From NCBI GenBank assembly GCA_001604135.1, contig LVAT01000008.1, positions 235,898-299,897 on the forward strand: a stretch of 64,000 nucleotides of DNA, in the 5' to 3' direction. Of the stretch, positions 44,348 to 53,445 are shown in pieces; position 1 is the first letter of the stretch, and each line of letters opens with the position of its first letter. Below the pieces are notes generated by a model. It was given only the letters and a program-made list of their open reading frames with translations, was not told the origin of the DNA and did no database searches. Source of the stretch: Clostridiales bacterium Firm_14. GTDB lineage: Bacteria; Bacillota; Clostridia; Saccharofermentanales; Saccharofermentanaceae. The position numbers and the translations under genes are program-made.

Positions 44348-45940
44348 ATGGAATCAACAAAACTTCTCGGCATCTACTCAAACGGAATGGTCCTTCAAAG
44401 AAATAAAAAGATAATCATTGAAGGTTATGAGAGCGCAAGCTCATCCGTAACAGTAACTCTTGCCGGACAGTCAGTTACCGCACCGGTCGTTGAAGGCAGA
44501 TTCAAAGCAGAATTTGAACCCATGGACGTAGTTTTCGATACCGAACTTAAGGTTGAAGGAACCGACACCATAACACTTAAGGACGTATGCATCGGCGACG
44601 TATATCTGCTTGCAGGCCAGTCCAACATGGAGCTGCCGGTTGAAAGAACACTGGAGCTTAACAGGGAAGAGGTCGAAGCTAAGGATTATCCTTATGTAAG
44701 ACAGTATCTTCTTACGCCTGATCTCGAGATCCCGAATGTCGGTGAGGAGAGTATCTGCACTCTGCCCGAGTCCGACTGGATCAGTGCCGCAGGCGAAAAG
44801 AAGAATGCTTTCAGCGCTATCGGATTCTATGCTGCCAAGAGGATATTCGAAGAAAAGAACGTACCGATCGGTCTTATCGCAAGTGCACAGGGCGGATCGA
44901 CGATCGAAGCATGGATGTGCGAAGAAGATCTCTATGCATCAGGCATAAGCGAAGATGAGATAGCTCCCTTAAGAGGAAAAGGCAGTCTGAAGAAATACGT
45001 TGAACGCTGGCAGCAGCTGACGATCGACTGGCGCGCTGAAGCGAACGACAACGATTTTGATATCGAAGAAGGCATTAAGGATGCTAAGCCGGTTACCCTT
45101 CCCGGAATCGTTGTTAAGGATTTCTCAGGCGTTGTCTGGTTCATTAAGGAATTTGATTACGACGGAGCCTGCGAAGGTGAATGCTATTTAAGATTAGGCG
45201 ACCTGATCGATGCAGACATTACATATATTAATGGAATTGAAGTCGGCAGGACCGAATATCAGTATCCGCCGAGAATGTATCATTTCGACGGTTCGATCCT
45301 TAATAATGGTAAGAACACATTAATGACAAGGCTCATGGTCGAGCAGGAGTTCGGCGGCTTCGTAGAAGGACACCCGTATTATCTGGAAACGCCTGCCGGA
45401 AAGATCGACATAATGGGCGAATGGAAGATGGTAACAGAGAAGAAGATGCCGAAGTTCAATTCCATTCCGATGGCGCAGATGCTTCCCGCGACTCTTTATT
45501 ACGCGAGCATATTAACTATTAAAAATATCGGCATCTCACAGATCTGGTGGTACCAGGGAGAGTCCAATGCCGGTGATCCTGACGGATTGACCATGGTAAA
45601 TACGGAATTGGCAAGATCGATCCTTGAGCAGGGCTCCGCTAATCCTTACAGTTACGATCAGAAGATGATAAGGACTTTCAAAAAGATGAGGGAATTCTTC
45701 GGTGAGGTTCCGCTGATCCTAGTAAAGATGGCTGATTACATCAATCCGCTCACTTTCGAGAGCGAAGTCCCGGAAGGCTGGAGGAAGATTCAGGAGCTTC
45801 AGGAAAGAGCACCGGAATATATCGCCAATGCAAAAGTAGTCAATGCTCCCGCACCTGATCCGGTATACGAGCTCCATCCTCAGAACAAGAGCGGGATCGG
45901 CGCAGATATAGCGAAAGCTTCTATAAAATTAAACAAATAA
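44348..45940 (+). CDS. Sialate-O-acetylesterase-like carbohydrate esterase
   Basis: The ~530-residue protein matches the SASA/DUF303 family of SGNH-fold esterases. The nucleophile Ser is in DVYLLAGQSNMELP (GQSNM), the second block is SAQGGSTIEAWM, and the His is in LHPQNKSGIG. No signal peptide is visible, so it acts inside the cell. A beta-sandwich domain is inserted around 230-340. In this setting it probably removes acetyl groups from imported oligosaccharides carrying glucuronic or galacturonic acid. The ATG at 44348 has AAAGGA and GGTGA before it and is preferred over 44336. A terminator follows the stop. Confidence 0.88.
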   Translation: MESTKLLGIYSNGMVLQRNKKIIIEGYESASSSVTVTLAGQSVTAPVVEGRFKAEFEPMDVVFDTELKVEGTDTITLKDVCIGDVYLLAGQSNMELPVERTLELNREEVEAKDYPYVRQYLLTPDLEIPNVGEESICTLPESDWISAAGEKKNAFSAIGFYAAKRIFEEKNVPIGLIASAQGGSTIEAWMCEEDLYASGISEDEIAPLRGKGSLKKYVERWQQLTIDWRAEANDNDFDIEEGIKDAKPVTLPGIVVKDFSGVVWFIKEFDYDGACEGECYLRLGDLIDADITYINGIEVGRTEYQYPPRMYHFDGSILNNGKNTLMTRLMVEQEFGGFVEGHPYYLETPAGKIDIMGEWKMVTEKKMPKFNSIPMAQMLPATLYYASILTIKNIGISQIWWYQGESNAGDPDGLTMVNTELARSILEQGSANPYSYDQKMIRTFKKMREFFGEVPLILVKMADYINPLTFESEVPEGWRKIQELQERAPEYIANAKVVNAPAPDPVYELHPQNKSGIGADIAKASIKLNK

Positions 45941-45963
45941 ATTAATTTAAAAGTTAAGATCAT

Positions 45964-45993
45964 ACGCCCGGGATTAGTACCCGGGCGTTATTC
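45964..45993 (+). terminator. Terminator after the esterase gene
   Basis: ACGCCCGGG-loop-CCCGGGCGT followed by TATT. Short stem, GC-rich, modest T-run. Confidence 0.7.
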
Positions 45994-46007
45994 GTGTTGC
46001 ACAAATC

Positions 46008-46060
46008 CTAGCATTCTACTCGATTAGAGTATTGACATATCGCCAATACGGTGATAATCT
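46008..46060 (+). promoter_or_regulatory. Promoter and candidate operator of the sugar ABC importer
   Basis: TTGACA (46032-46037), 17 bp, TAATCT (46055-46060). CTAGCATTCTAC (46008-46019) lies just upstream of the -35 and shares TAGCAT and TTCTA with the other candidate hexuronate operators. Confidence 0.55.
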
Positions 46061-46149
46061 CATACCAAGCTAACCAACTTCCATACAAGCATACAAGAGG
46101 ACAAAAGAGTTAGCATTTTAACATTAGGCCGACCTAGGGGTTTAACAAA

Positions 46150-47124
46150 ATGAGTAAGAACGAACAGATTCAGCAAGAGCAGCCGGCAGAGTGGACACCG
46201 ACTAAGTTAACTCTCAGCAGAAGGATGGGAAAGGATTTTCGCATCAATTGGCAGCTTTATGTCATGTTCCTTTTCCCGGTAATCTATTACATCATCTTCA
46301 GATATATACCTATGTTTGGTAATATCCTCGCTTTCCGTAAGTATTATGCCGGCGGCAATATCTTCGGCGAGGGTCCTCTTACACTTAAGTATTTCAAACA
46401 GTTCATTTCTGCTAAGCCGTTCTGGGATGCATTCAAGAACACGCTCATCCTTAACGGCCTCTATCTGGTTTTCAGATTCCCGTTAACTCTTATCTTCGCT
46501 CTGCTCTTAAATGAGATCAGAAATCTTCACTGGAAGAAATTCGTTCAGACAGTATCTTATCTTCCGCACTTCATCTCTATGGTTATCGTCTGCGGCATGA
46601 TTAAGGAACTCCTTTCCACAAGCGGTCCTGTCAACGACATCATCCAGCAGTTAGGCGGAGAGAAGATCAACTTCATCGCGCTTGCCGAATGGTTCAGAAC
46701 AATCTTCGTAGCATCAGGTGTATGGCAGAGCTTAGGCTGGGGCACGATACTCTATCTCGCAGCAATGTCAGGCATCAACCCTTCACTTTATGAGGCAGCA
46801 ACGGTTGACGGCGCAAATCATTTCCAGCAGGTATTGCACGTAACGATTCCCTGTATCCTTCCTACTATCGCAACGCTCCTTATCCTTGATATCGGCGGAC
46901 TCGTAGGATCAGGCGGAGCCTTCGAGAAGGTATATCTCCTTTACAGCCCTCTGACATATGAGACATCAGATATCGTATCCACTTACGTCTTCCGTATGGG
47001 TATCGAATCAGGAAGTATCAACTTCGCAACGGCAGTTGGTCTTTTCGAAGGATTGATCAACCTGGTACTTCTCACAGCCGCGAACTTTGTATCACGCAAA
47101 GTCGCAAATACAAGTCTTTGGTAA
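46150..47124 (+). CDS. Oligosaccharide ABC transporter permease (LplB-like)
   Basis: This 324-residue permease has six membrane helices. The EAA loop is EAATVDGANHFQQVLHVTIP (about 215-235), the contact point with the ATPase. It belongs to the LplB/YtcP family used for alginate- and pectin-type oligosaccharides. It is the first gene of a permease-permease-binding-protein run within the hexuronate island, so the substrate is probably a uronic-acid-containing oligosaccharide. No ATPase gene is encoded nearby; a shared MsmX-type ATPase elsewhere is the usual solution. Confidence 0.92.
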   Translation: MSKNEQIQQEQPAEWTPTKLTLSRRMGKDFRINWQLYVMFLFPVIYYIIFRYIPMFGNILAFRKYYAGGNIFGEGPLTLKYFKQFISAKPFWDAFKNTLILNGLYLVFRFPLTLIFALLLNEIRNLHWKKFVQTVSYLPHFISMVIVCGMIKELLSTSGPVNDIIQQLGGEKINFIALAEWFRTIFVASGVWQSLGWGTILYLAAMSGINPSLYEAATVDGANHFQQVLHVTIPCILPTIATLLILDIGGLVGSGGAFEKVYLLYSPLTYETSDIVSTYVFRMGIESGSINFATAVGLFEGLINLVLLTAANFVSRKVANTSLW

Positions 47125-47137
47125 GGGGGGTAAGAGT

Positions 47138-48088
47138 ATGAGTGATATTACTAACACAGCTCCCGAATTAAGGAAAGAGATACACATTCATAATCCTAAG
47201 AATAAGATCAAGGAATCGGCAGCGTATAAGACGTTTACCGCATGCAATTTTATCCTGATGGCAATCATCTCATTGGTAACGCTTTTCCCGTTCCTTTATC
47301 TCATCGTCCAGTCATTCACGTCTGACCATGCGATCATCGCAGGAGAGCTCAGCATCCAGTCATTCATCGACGGAAAGCTTACTTTTGAAGATTTCAGCAT
47401 CAACACATATATCTACGTTATTACAAGAAACAATCACGAGTTCTTAAGATATTACGGAAACACGATCTTATATACGATCATAGGAACCGTATTGTCCTTG
47501 TTCTTCTCTTCGATACTGGCTTATCCGTTGTCGAAGCCGAAGCTTAAGGTAAATAAGATCCTGTCACCGTTCATTATCTTTACGATGTATTTCGGCGGCG
47601 GACTTATGGCGAACTACGTATTGATGCTGAAACTCGGCCTTAAGAATTCAATGTGGGGATTCATTCTCCCGATGCTCATCAGTACTTATTACGTAATCCT
47701 CATGAGATCATTCTTCATGAGTATTCCGAAAGACCTGGAAGAAGCAGGAGAGATCGACGGTCTTAACAAGTTCGGAGTTTTCTGGCACATCGCAAGACCT
47801 CTGTCGACACCTATCATTGCGACCATGACTTTGTTCTATGCGGTTATGTACTGGAACAACTGGTTCAATGCAAAGCTCTACCTGCAGGATAAGGCAAAGT
47901 GGCCTGTAGCATACTTCCTCCAGACGATCATCAGAGGTGCCGGTGCATCCGATCCTGATGCGCAGAACATGTCAGCGAACATCAAGTCATGCGCGATGGT
48001 ACTTACGGTTCTTCCTATCATCTGCATCTATCCGTTCATTCAGAAATATTACGTCCAGGGCATGATGCTCGGCGGCGTAAAAGAGTAA
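47138..48088 (+). CDS. Oligosaccharide ABC transporter permease (YtcP/AraQ-like)
   Basis: This 316-residue permease has six helices. The EAA motif is EAGEIDGLNKFGVFWHIARP. It pairs with the permease gene 13 bp upstream. A run of G (GGGGGG at 47125) and TAAGAGT lie before the ATG at 47138; the in-frame start at 47087 lies inside the previous gene and was rejected. The binding-protein gene follows 62 bp downstream. Confidence 0.92.
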   Translation: MSDITNTAPELRKEIHIHNPKNKIKESAAYKTFTACNFILMAIISLVTLFPFLYLIVQSFTSDHAIIAGELSIQSFIDGKLTFEDFSINTYIYVITRNNHEFLRYYGNTILYTIIGTVLSLFFSSILAYPLSKPKLKVNKILSPFIIFTMYFGGGLMANYVLMLKLGLKNSMWGFILPMLISTYYVILMRSFFMSIPKDLEEAGEIDGLNKFGVFWHIARPLSTPIIATMTLFYAVMYWNNWFNAKLYLQDKAKWPVAYFLQTIIRGAGASDPDAQNMSANIKSCAMVLTVLPIICIYPFIQKYYVQGMMLGGVKE

Positions 48089-48150
48089 TCACTTTGTGCT
48101 AAATGGGACTCACCCACGGCAATAGAAAAATGTAAAGAAAGGAAACAGTT

Positions 48151-49884
48151 ATGAAGACAACAAAACTTGCAAAAGTAATGTGTGTAGGTCTTGCAGTTTC
48201 AATGCTCTCAAGTTTAGCTGCTTGTAACGGCACTAATGAGACTTCTGAGACGACTACAATTCCCAGTCAGATCGAAACTGAGCCTACTGAGACAGAGGAG
48301 AATGTTCCCTACACATACGGAGTAGGAAAGACATTCCGTGCAGACCAGCCCGTAACATACACGATGTTCTTCAGTGATGCATCATGGTATCCGATGGTCG
48401 ATACTTGGAAGACGGAGGGTGTTTTCAAGAAGATCGAGGAACTCACAAATGTTACGCTCGACATCAAGTCTTATGATAGCGGCGACTACATGGATCAGAT
48501 CACTCTTGACATCCAGGCAGGCAACGCAGCTTACATCATTCCTAAGATCTATGATGATTCAAAGTTCGTAGATGGTGGTGCTATCGTTCCTATTTCTGAC
48601 TATGTTAAGTACATGCCTTACTACACAGAGTTCTACAACAAGTATGATCTCTCTAAGGACATCCAGACGATCACAAGATCTAATGGTAAGTACTACAAGC
48701 TCCCTGGTATGAAGGAATCCAACCTCATCAACTATTCTTTCGTAATCAGAAAGGATATCTGGGACAAGGCAGGCGTTGACGTCGTTGCTCTCCAGAAGGA
48801 CTGGACATGGGCAGACTTCCTCGAAGCTTTGAAGAAGGTTAAGTCCTACATGGTAGCTCAGGGTATGTGCAAAGAGTCCGACTACATCTGGTCTGACCTC
48901 TGGTGCGGTAACGAATCCGGTCAGGGTTCCGGCGGAAACCTCCTCGGTGTTATGGCAGCTACATATGATGTAAATGCTGGTTGGAACATCGGTAACGGTA
49001 TGAGATACAACAAGGATCAGGATAAGTTCCTCTTCTCACCTGTATCTGATAACTACAAGGAATTCCTTAAGACAGCTAACAGCTTCGTTGAAGCAGGCAT
49101 CCTCGATCCTGAAACATTCACACAGGACGATGCTACAGCTACAGCTAAGTACTACAACGGCAAGACAGCTATCATGTCTATCAACCAGGGCCAGTGGGCT
49201 AACTATGAGCAGAACATGACAGCTCAGCTCGGTGCAGGCAACTATGAGAACTATGTAATCACAATGCCTATCGGTTCTACAAGAAACTCCACAGTATCTC
49301 CTGAGAGACTTGAGAACGGCGTTATGATCTCAAAGAAGGCTCTTGATGATCTCGGCGAAGACGGATTCATCCAGATGCTCAGATTCGTTGACTGGCTCTT
49401 CTATTCTCACGAGGCATATGACCTTACAAAGTGGGGTGTCGAAGGTGAGCACTACGAAGTAGTTGACGGTCAGAAGAAGCTTAAGGCTGGTTTCTGCTGC
49501 TCAGGTCTCGGTTTCGGTAATGATGAAGCAGAGTCCATGACAGACATCAGACTCAAGTGGGGTTATGCAGGCGGTAACTTCTGGTACGGTGGTACTGTTG
49601 CAGAAATGTCTGACAACCTTACAGGCGCAGTTGCTGATTACGTAGCACGTGACGCTCAGGACAGAGACGTTCCGCCTCTTGCACCTGGTCTCGCTCCTAC
49701 ACCCGATCAGAACGAAGAGATCAACCTCATCGCTACACCTCTCATCAGTAACGTTAACGCTTGGACACTCAAGTTCGTTACAGGTCAGGAAAAGATCGAC
49801 GCTAAGTGGGATGAGTACGTTAAGTCTTGTGAAGCACTTAACTATCAGGGCCTCGTAGACATCTACGCTCAGCTCTACAAATAA
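48151..49884 (+). CDS. Extracellular oligosaccharide-binding lipoprotein (LplA-like)
   Basis: The 577-residue predicted lipoprotein has the lipobox SSLAAC at about residue 25, a Thr/Glu linker, and a solute-binding fold of the LplA family (ITLDIQAGNAAYIIPKIYDD, LPGMKESNLINYSFVIRKDIWD). It captures the oligosaccharide for the two permeases upstream. Codon use differs from that of its neighbours: it prefers GGT, GCT, AAG and ACA, as expected for a very highly expressed gene. AAAGGAAA precedes the ATG and a strong terminator follows, consistent with its being the end of the operon. Confidence 0.93.
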   Translation: MKTTKLAKVMCVGLAVSMLSSLAACNGTNETSETTTIPSQIETEPTETEENVPYTYGVGKTFRADQPVTYTMFFSDASWYPMVDTWKTEGVFKKIEELTNVTLDIKSYDSGDYMDQITLDIQAGNAAYIIPKIYDDSKFVDGGAIVPISDYVKYMPYYTEFYNKYDLSKDIQTITRSNGKYYKLPGMKESNLINYSFVIRKDIWDKAGVDVVALQKDWTWADFLEALKKVKSYMVAQGMCKESDYIWSDLWCGNESGQGSGGNLLGVMAATYDVNAGWNIGNGMRYNKDQDKFLFSPVSDNYKEFLKTANSFVEAGILDPETFTQDDATATAKYYNGKTAIMSINQGQWANYEQNMTAQLGAGNYENYVITMPIGSTRNSTVSPERLENGVMISKKALDDLGEDGFIQMLRFVDWLFYSHEAYDLTKWGVEGEHYEVVDGQKKLKAGFCCSGLGFGNDEAESMTDIRLKWGYAGGNFWYGGTVAEMSDNLTGAVADYVARDAQDRDVPPLAPGLAPTPDQNEEINLIATPLISNVNAWTLKFVTGQEKIDAKWDEYVKSCEALNYQGLVDIYAQLYK

Positions 49885-49914
49885 TCTGAAGCTTAGATCT
49901 CATTAAGTTTAATA

Positions 49915-49947
49915 AGGAGTTGTCTCATCCGAGGCAACTCCTTTTTT
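49915..49947 (+). terminator. Terminator after the sugar-binding protein gene
   Basis: AGGAGTTGTCTC pairs with GAGGCAACTCCT (one mismatch) around ATCC, followed by TTTTTT. It belongs to the GAGG(C/T)TG family. Confidence 0.9.
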
Positions 49948-50064
49948 ATGGTTAAGATATTTAATTACCAAAAAGGCGGGTGAAATGGTTGGTTTCGATA
50001 AGGGGGTTGCGGTGTTTTATCGAAAAGCGGAGCGGAAGGCTTGATTTCTATAAATGCCATAAAA

Positions 50065-50101
50065 AACGCAGAAACCATATCTGACAAGGTTTCTGCGTTC
50101 T
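50065..50101 (-). terminator. Terminator after uxaC
   Basis: On the minus strand AACGCAGAAACC pairs with GGTTTCTGCGTT and is followed by TTTTATGG. It is located just beyond the stop of uxaC. Confidence 0.85.
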
Positions 50102-50133
50102 TGTAACAATGTTACACGCGGTCAAATAAGCAT

Positions 50134-51540
50134 TCAGGCTTCGAACATATTCCTGGAATTCTTGTAGCAGACCCGCTCGATTATGTCCTTAAGGATGCGT
50201 TTATCGTTGGGGAACCTGCCGCGCTCGACTTCGGTGCCTAAGTAATTGCAGAAGATCCTTCTGAAGTATTCATGCCTTGTGTATGACAGGAAGCACCTGG
50301 AATCCGTGAGCATTCCCATGAAGCAGGGAAGGGAACTCTGAGCGCAGAGTGACTTCAAATGGTCTTCCATGCCTAAGAGATTGTCGTTAAACCACCATGC
50401 AGCACCGTGTGATATCTTGCCGGGTACGCTGCCGTCGTTATATGCACCGCACAACGTGTCGATCACGGTATTGTCTGTAGGGTTCAATGAATAGATGATC
50501 ATCTTCGGAAGGAGCCCATCGCTGTTAAGTTTATCCATGTAACCCGTAAGAGGCGTTACAAAATCGAATGAGCCTGTGATGATGTCACAGCCGCAGTTGA
50601 TACCGACCTTCTCGAGCATAACCGAATTGACGTTTCTCTTGCATCCGAAATGGAGCTGCATCGTCCATCCGCGCTTTGCGTATTCGCGTGCGAAGAAGAG
50701 CATGAGATCAGTCTTGTACACCGTAAGTTCTTCTGCTGAGAGCTTAGTGTCAGGTGCGGACATTTTCTTTGCGAAAACATCGTCTGATGTGACGCCGAGG
50801 TCTTTGCCGTACCAGATGTATTCGGTGCCGTGGTCGGAAAGTTTGCATCCTGAAGCCTCGAAATGATCGAGCCTTGAGATCAAGGCTTTTTTGAGGTCAT
50901 CCATCGAACCGATCTTCATTCCTGATGCGGTTTCCAATTTAGCGAGATAAGAATTGAAAGAGTCTTTCTCGATGTCAACGATGTTGTCAGGTCTGAAAGC
51001 AGGGAGAACTCTTGATCCGAAGCCGGATTCCTTGATCTGCTTGTGCCAGTTAAGAGAATCGACAGGATCGTCGGTCGTGCAGATAAGCTCGACATTGGAT
51101 CTCTGCATTATTTTCTTTGCGGAAAGTTCACCTGAAGCGAGAATCTCGTTTGCCTTATTCCAGACGTTCTCGGCATTTAAGACCGACAGGGGCTCTTCAA
51201 TGCCGAAATACCTGTTAAGTTCCAGGCAGGTCCAGTGGTATAAGGGATTTCCGAAGGCGGATTCGACGGCCTTCGCCCACATCATGAACTTCTCTTTGTC
51301 TGAAGCATCACCTGTGATGAATCTCTCATCGATGCCTGCTGTTCTCATGAGACGCCACTTGTAGTGATCGCCGCCGAGCCAGAGCTTTGTGATGTTCTCA
51401 TAGTTGATATCTTCTGCGATCTCACGGGATTCGATGTGACAGTGATAGTCAACGATCGGGAGATCTTTTGCATATTCGTTATAAAGTGTGAGGGCGGTAT
51501 TGTTTTCCAGAAGGAAGTTGTCGCCTGTTAAACTCTTCAT
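50134..51540 (-). CDS. uxaC: Glucuronate isomerase
   Basis: This 468-residue enzyme isomerises D-glucuronate to D-fructuronate (and D-galacturonate to D-tagaturonate), the first intracellular step. The amidohydrolase-like barrel shows VDYHCHIESREIAED with metal-binding His residues, MQLHFGCKRNVN, and AWWFNDNLLGMEDHLKSL near the C-terminus. Its product is the substrate of UxuB. Transcribed divergently from kdgA-kdgK, with a shared upstream region of about 100 bp. GAGGTGAAAT precedes the ATG. A terminator lies behind the stop. Confidence 0.95.
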   Translation of the reverse strand: MKSLTGDNFLLENNTALTLYNEYAKDLPIVDYHCHIESREIAEDINYENITKLWLGGDHYKWRLMRTAGIDERFITGDASDKEKFMMWAKAVESAFGNPLYHWTCLELNRYFGIEEPLSVLNAENVWNKANEILASGELSAKKIMQRSNVELICTTDDPVDSLNWHKQIKESGFGSRVLPAFRPDNIVDIEKDSFNSYLAKLETASGMKIGSMDDLKKALISRLDHFEASGCKLSDHGTEYIWYGKDLGVTSDDVFAKKMSAPDTKLSAEELTVYKTDLMLFFAREYAKRGWTMQLHFGCKRNVNSVMLEKVGINCGCDIITGSFDFVTPLTGYMDKLNSDGLLPKMIIYSLNPTDNTVIDTLCGAYNDGSVPGKISHGAAWWFNDNLLGMEDHLKSLCAQSSLPCFMGMLTDSRCFLSYTRHEYFRRIFCNYLGTEVERGRFPNDKRILKDIIERVCYKNSRNMFEA

Positions 51541-51606
51541 ATTTCACCTCGGATTGTTGTATAACACCTATAAAATAACTTATTTTTGCTATAATCGCAA
51601 CCAAAA

Positions 51607-51620
51607 GTATGGTAGAATAC
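51607..51620. promoter_or_regulatory. Palindrome upstream of kdgA
   Basis: GTATGGTAGAATAC lies 24 bp before the kdgA ATG. Its reverse complement, GTATTCTACCATAC, shares ATTCTAC with the site at 46008. It may be another site of the hexuronate regulator. Confidence 0.4.
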
Positions 51621-51643
51621 CAGTTGTTTGAGAGGTGATAATT

Positions 51644-52279
51644 ATGACGTTTTTTGAAAAGGTTTACAACACCGGAATCGTACCGGTCGTAGTCTTAAAT
51701 AATGCCGATGACGCAGTGCCGCTCGCAAAGGCTCTGCTCAAGGGCGGGATCGACTTTATGGAGATAACTTTCAGGACGGAATGCGCCGCTGAATCCATAG
51801 CCGTGATCGCGAAAGAAGTACCTGAGATGACTGTAGGCGCAGGCACGGTCATCAGCGTCGAACAGGCGGCTTTGGCTGTAAAGAACGGTGCGAAGTTCAT
51901 CGTGTCACCGGGTCTTGATGACGGCGTTGTTATCTGGGCAAAGGGAAATAATATCCCTGTTATCCCCGGATGTGTTACTCCGAGTGAGATAATTAAGGCT
52001 ATAAGCCTCGGACTTAATGTAGTCAAGTTCTTCCCGGCTGATGTTTTCGGAGGCATCAAGGCGATCAAGGCTTTGTCGGCTCCGTTCGGTCAGGTAAAGT
52101 TCCTTCCTACGGGCGGCGTATCCGAAGCTAATCTTAAGGATTTTATCAGCAATAAGTCCGTTGCTGCCATTGGCGGAAGCTGGGTATGCAAAAAAGATGA
52201 CATTGCAAACCACGACTGGGATAAAATAACAGCATTATCGGCAGAGGCCGTCAAGATCATTAAGGAGACAAGATCATGA
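51644..52279 (+). CDS. kdgA: 2-dehydro-3-deoxyphosphogluconate (KDPG) aldolase
   Basis: The 211-residue class I aldolase splits KDPG to pyruvate and glyceraldehyde-3-phosphate, the last step of the island's pathway. The Schiff-base Lys is in [14 protein letters not shown], the catalytic Glu in FMEITFRT, and PTGGV is the phosphate-binding loop. The start at 51644 follows GAGAGGTG; a GTG nine bases upstream is the only alternative. kdgK overlaps its stop by ATGA, so the two genes are coupled. Confidence 0.95.
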   Translation: MTFFEKVYNTGIVPVVVLNNADDAVPLAKALLKGGIDFMEITFRTECAAESIAVIAKEVPEMTVGAGTVISVEQAALAVKNGAKFIVSPGLDDGVVIWAKGNNIPVIPGCVTPSEIIKAISLGLNVVKFFPADVFGGIKAIKALSAPFGQVKFLPTGGVSEANLKDFISNKSVAAIGGSWVCKKDDIANHDWDKITALSAEAVKIIKETRS

Positions 52280-53304
52280 GCAAATATCTTACTTTCGGTG
52301 AATTGATGTTAAGACTTAAGAGCCCCGGCAGGGAGAGATTCCTGCAGTCTCCTTCTCTTGAAGCGACTTTCGGCGGCGGTGAGGCCAATGTAGCTGTATC
52401 TCTTGCAAACTACGGGCTTGAAGCGGAGTTCTTGTCTGTTATACCCGATAATGCGATCGGCGATGCTGCCATAGGCGAGCTCAGAAGATTTAATGTCGAT
52501 ACATCCAAGGTCATCCGCACTGCAGGAAGAATGGGTATCTACTATCTTGAGACTGGTGCTAACCAGCGTGCGAGCAAGGTCATCTACGACAGGGCATATT
52601 CCTCGATCTCGCTCTTTAAGCCTGAAGGTTATGACTGGGATGCCGTCTATAAGGGCGTAAAGTGGCTTCACATCTCAGGCATTACACCTGCTATCTCTGA
52701 AGAGACAAAGGATGCTTCGATCCTTGCTGTTAAGGAAGCGAAAAAGAGAGGCGTTACTGTCTCGATCGATCTTAACTACCGCAAGAACCTCTGGAAATAC
52801 GGCGTTGACGCTAAGGAAGTCATGACCGAAATGACGAAGTATGCAGACATCATCATTGCAAATGAAGAGGACTGCCAGAAGTCATTGGGACTTAAGTGTG
52901 AGAGCAATGTCGAAGGCGGAAAGCTCGATCAGGAAGACTATAAGAAGCTTAGTGATTCACTCCTTGAGAAGTTCCCTAACGTCAAGAAGGTTGCGATCAC
53001 ATTAAGAGAGAGCAAGAGCGCTGATATCAATTTCTGGGCTGCAGCTCTTAACAACGGCACGGAATTCATCGTAAGCCGCAAATATGAGATGTATGACATC
53101 GTCGACCGAGTAGGCGGCGGAGATTCTTTCGCCGGCGGACTCATCTACGGCCTTAATGAACTGGCAGATGACAGGGAAGCCCTTGAATTTGCCGTTGCTG
53201 CAAGCTGCTTAAAGCACACGATCGACGGCGACTTCAACAGAGTTACGATCGATGAAGTAATGAAGCTTGCAAAAGGTGACGGTTCAGGCAGAGTTCAGAG
53301 ATAA
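52276..53304 (+). CDS. kdgK: 2-keto-3-deoxygluconate kinase
   Basis: This 342-residue PfkB-family sugar kinase phosphorylates KDG (from UxuA) to KDPG (used by KdgA). It has the N-terminal [16 protein letters not shown] with the substrate-binding [15 protein letters not shown]. The C-terminal [15 protein letters not shown] has the catalytic Asp and anion hole. The ATG overlaps the kdgA stop. With UxaC, UxuB and UxuA this completes glucuronate to pyruvate and glyceraldehyde-3-phosphate. Confidence 0.95.
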   Translation: MSKYLTFGELMLRLKSPGRERFLQSPSLEATFGGGEANVAVSLANYGLEAEFLSVIPDNAIGDAAIGELRRFNVDTSKVIRTAGRMGIYYLETGANQRASKVIYDRAYSSISLFKPEGYDWDAVYKGVKWLHISGITPAISEETKDASILAVKEAKKRGVTVSIDLNYRKNLWKYGVDAKEVMTEMTKYADIIIANEEDCQKSLGLKCESNVEGGKLDQEDYKKLSDSLLEKFPNVKKVAITLRESKSADINFWAAALNNGTEFIVSRKYEMYDIVDRVGGGDSFAGGLIYGLNELADDREALEFAVAASCLKHTIDGDFNRVTIDEVMKLAKGDGSGRVQR

Positions 53305-53342
53305 ATACTGTTGATCCCAAACTGTCAAAAAAGCTAGGCAAA

Positions 53343-53388
53343 ATTGTTGCAATAAATTGCTTTGACTATCAAAGCTATTTACAACAAT
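53343..53388. repeat. Nested inverted-repeat element, copy 2
   Basis: ATTGTTG and CAACAAT form the outer arms; GCTTTGA-CTA-TCAAAGC is a perfect inner hairpin. The outer arms are the same 7-mers as in the element at 13230-13324. It lies in the 141-bp gap after kdgK and about 57 bp before the next start codon. Confidence 0.55.
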
Positions 53389-53445
53389 CCTTTGTGAATG
53401 CTAATATCCCGGTATCAGAACTTCTTGACAAAGGAGGATGATGAG

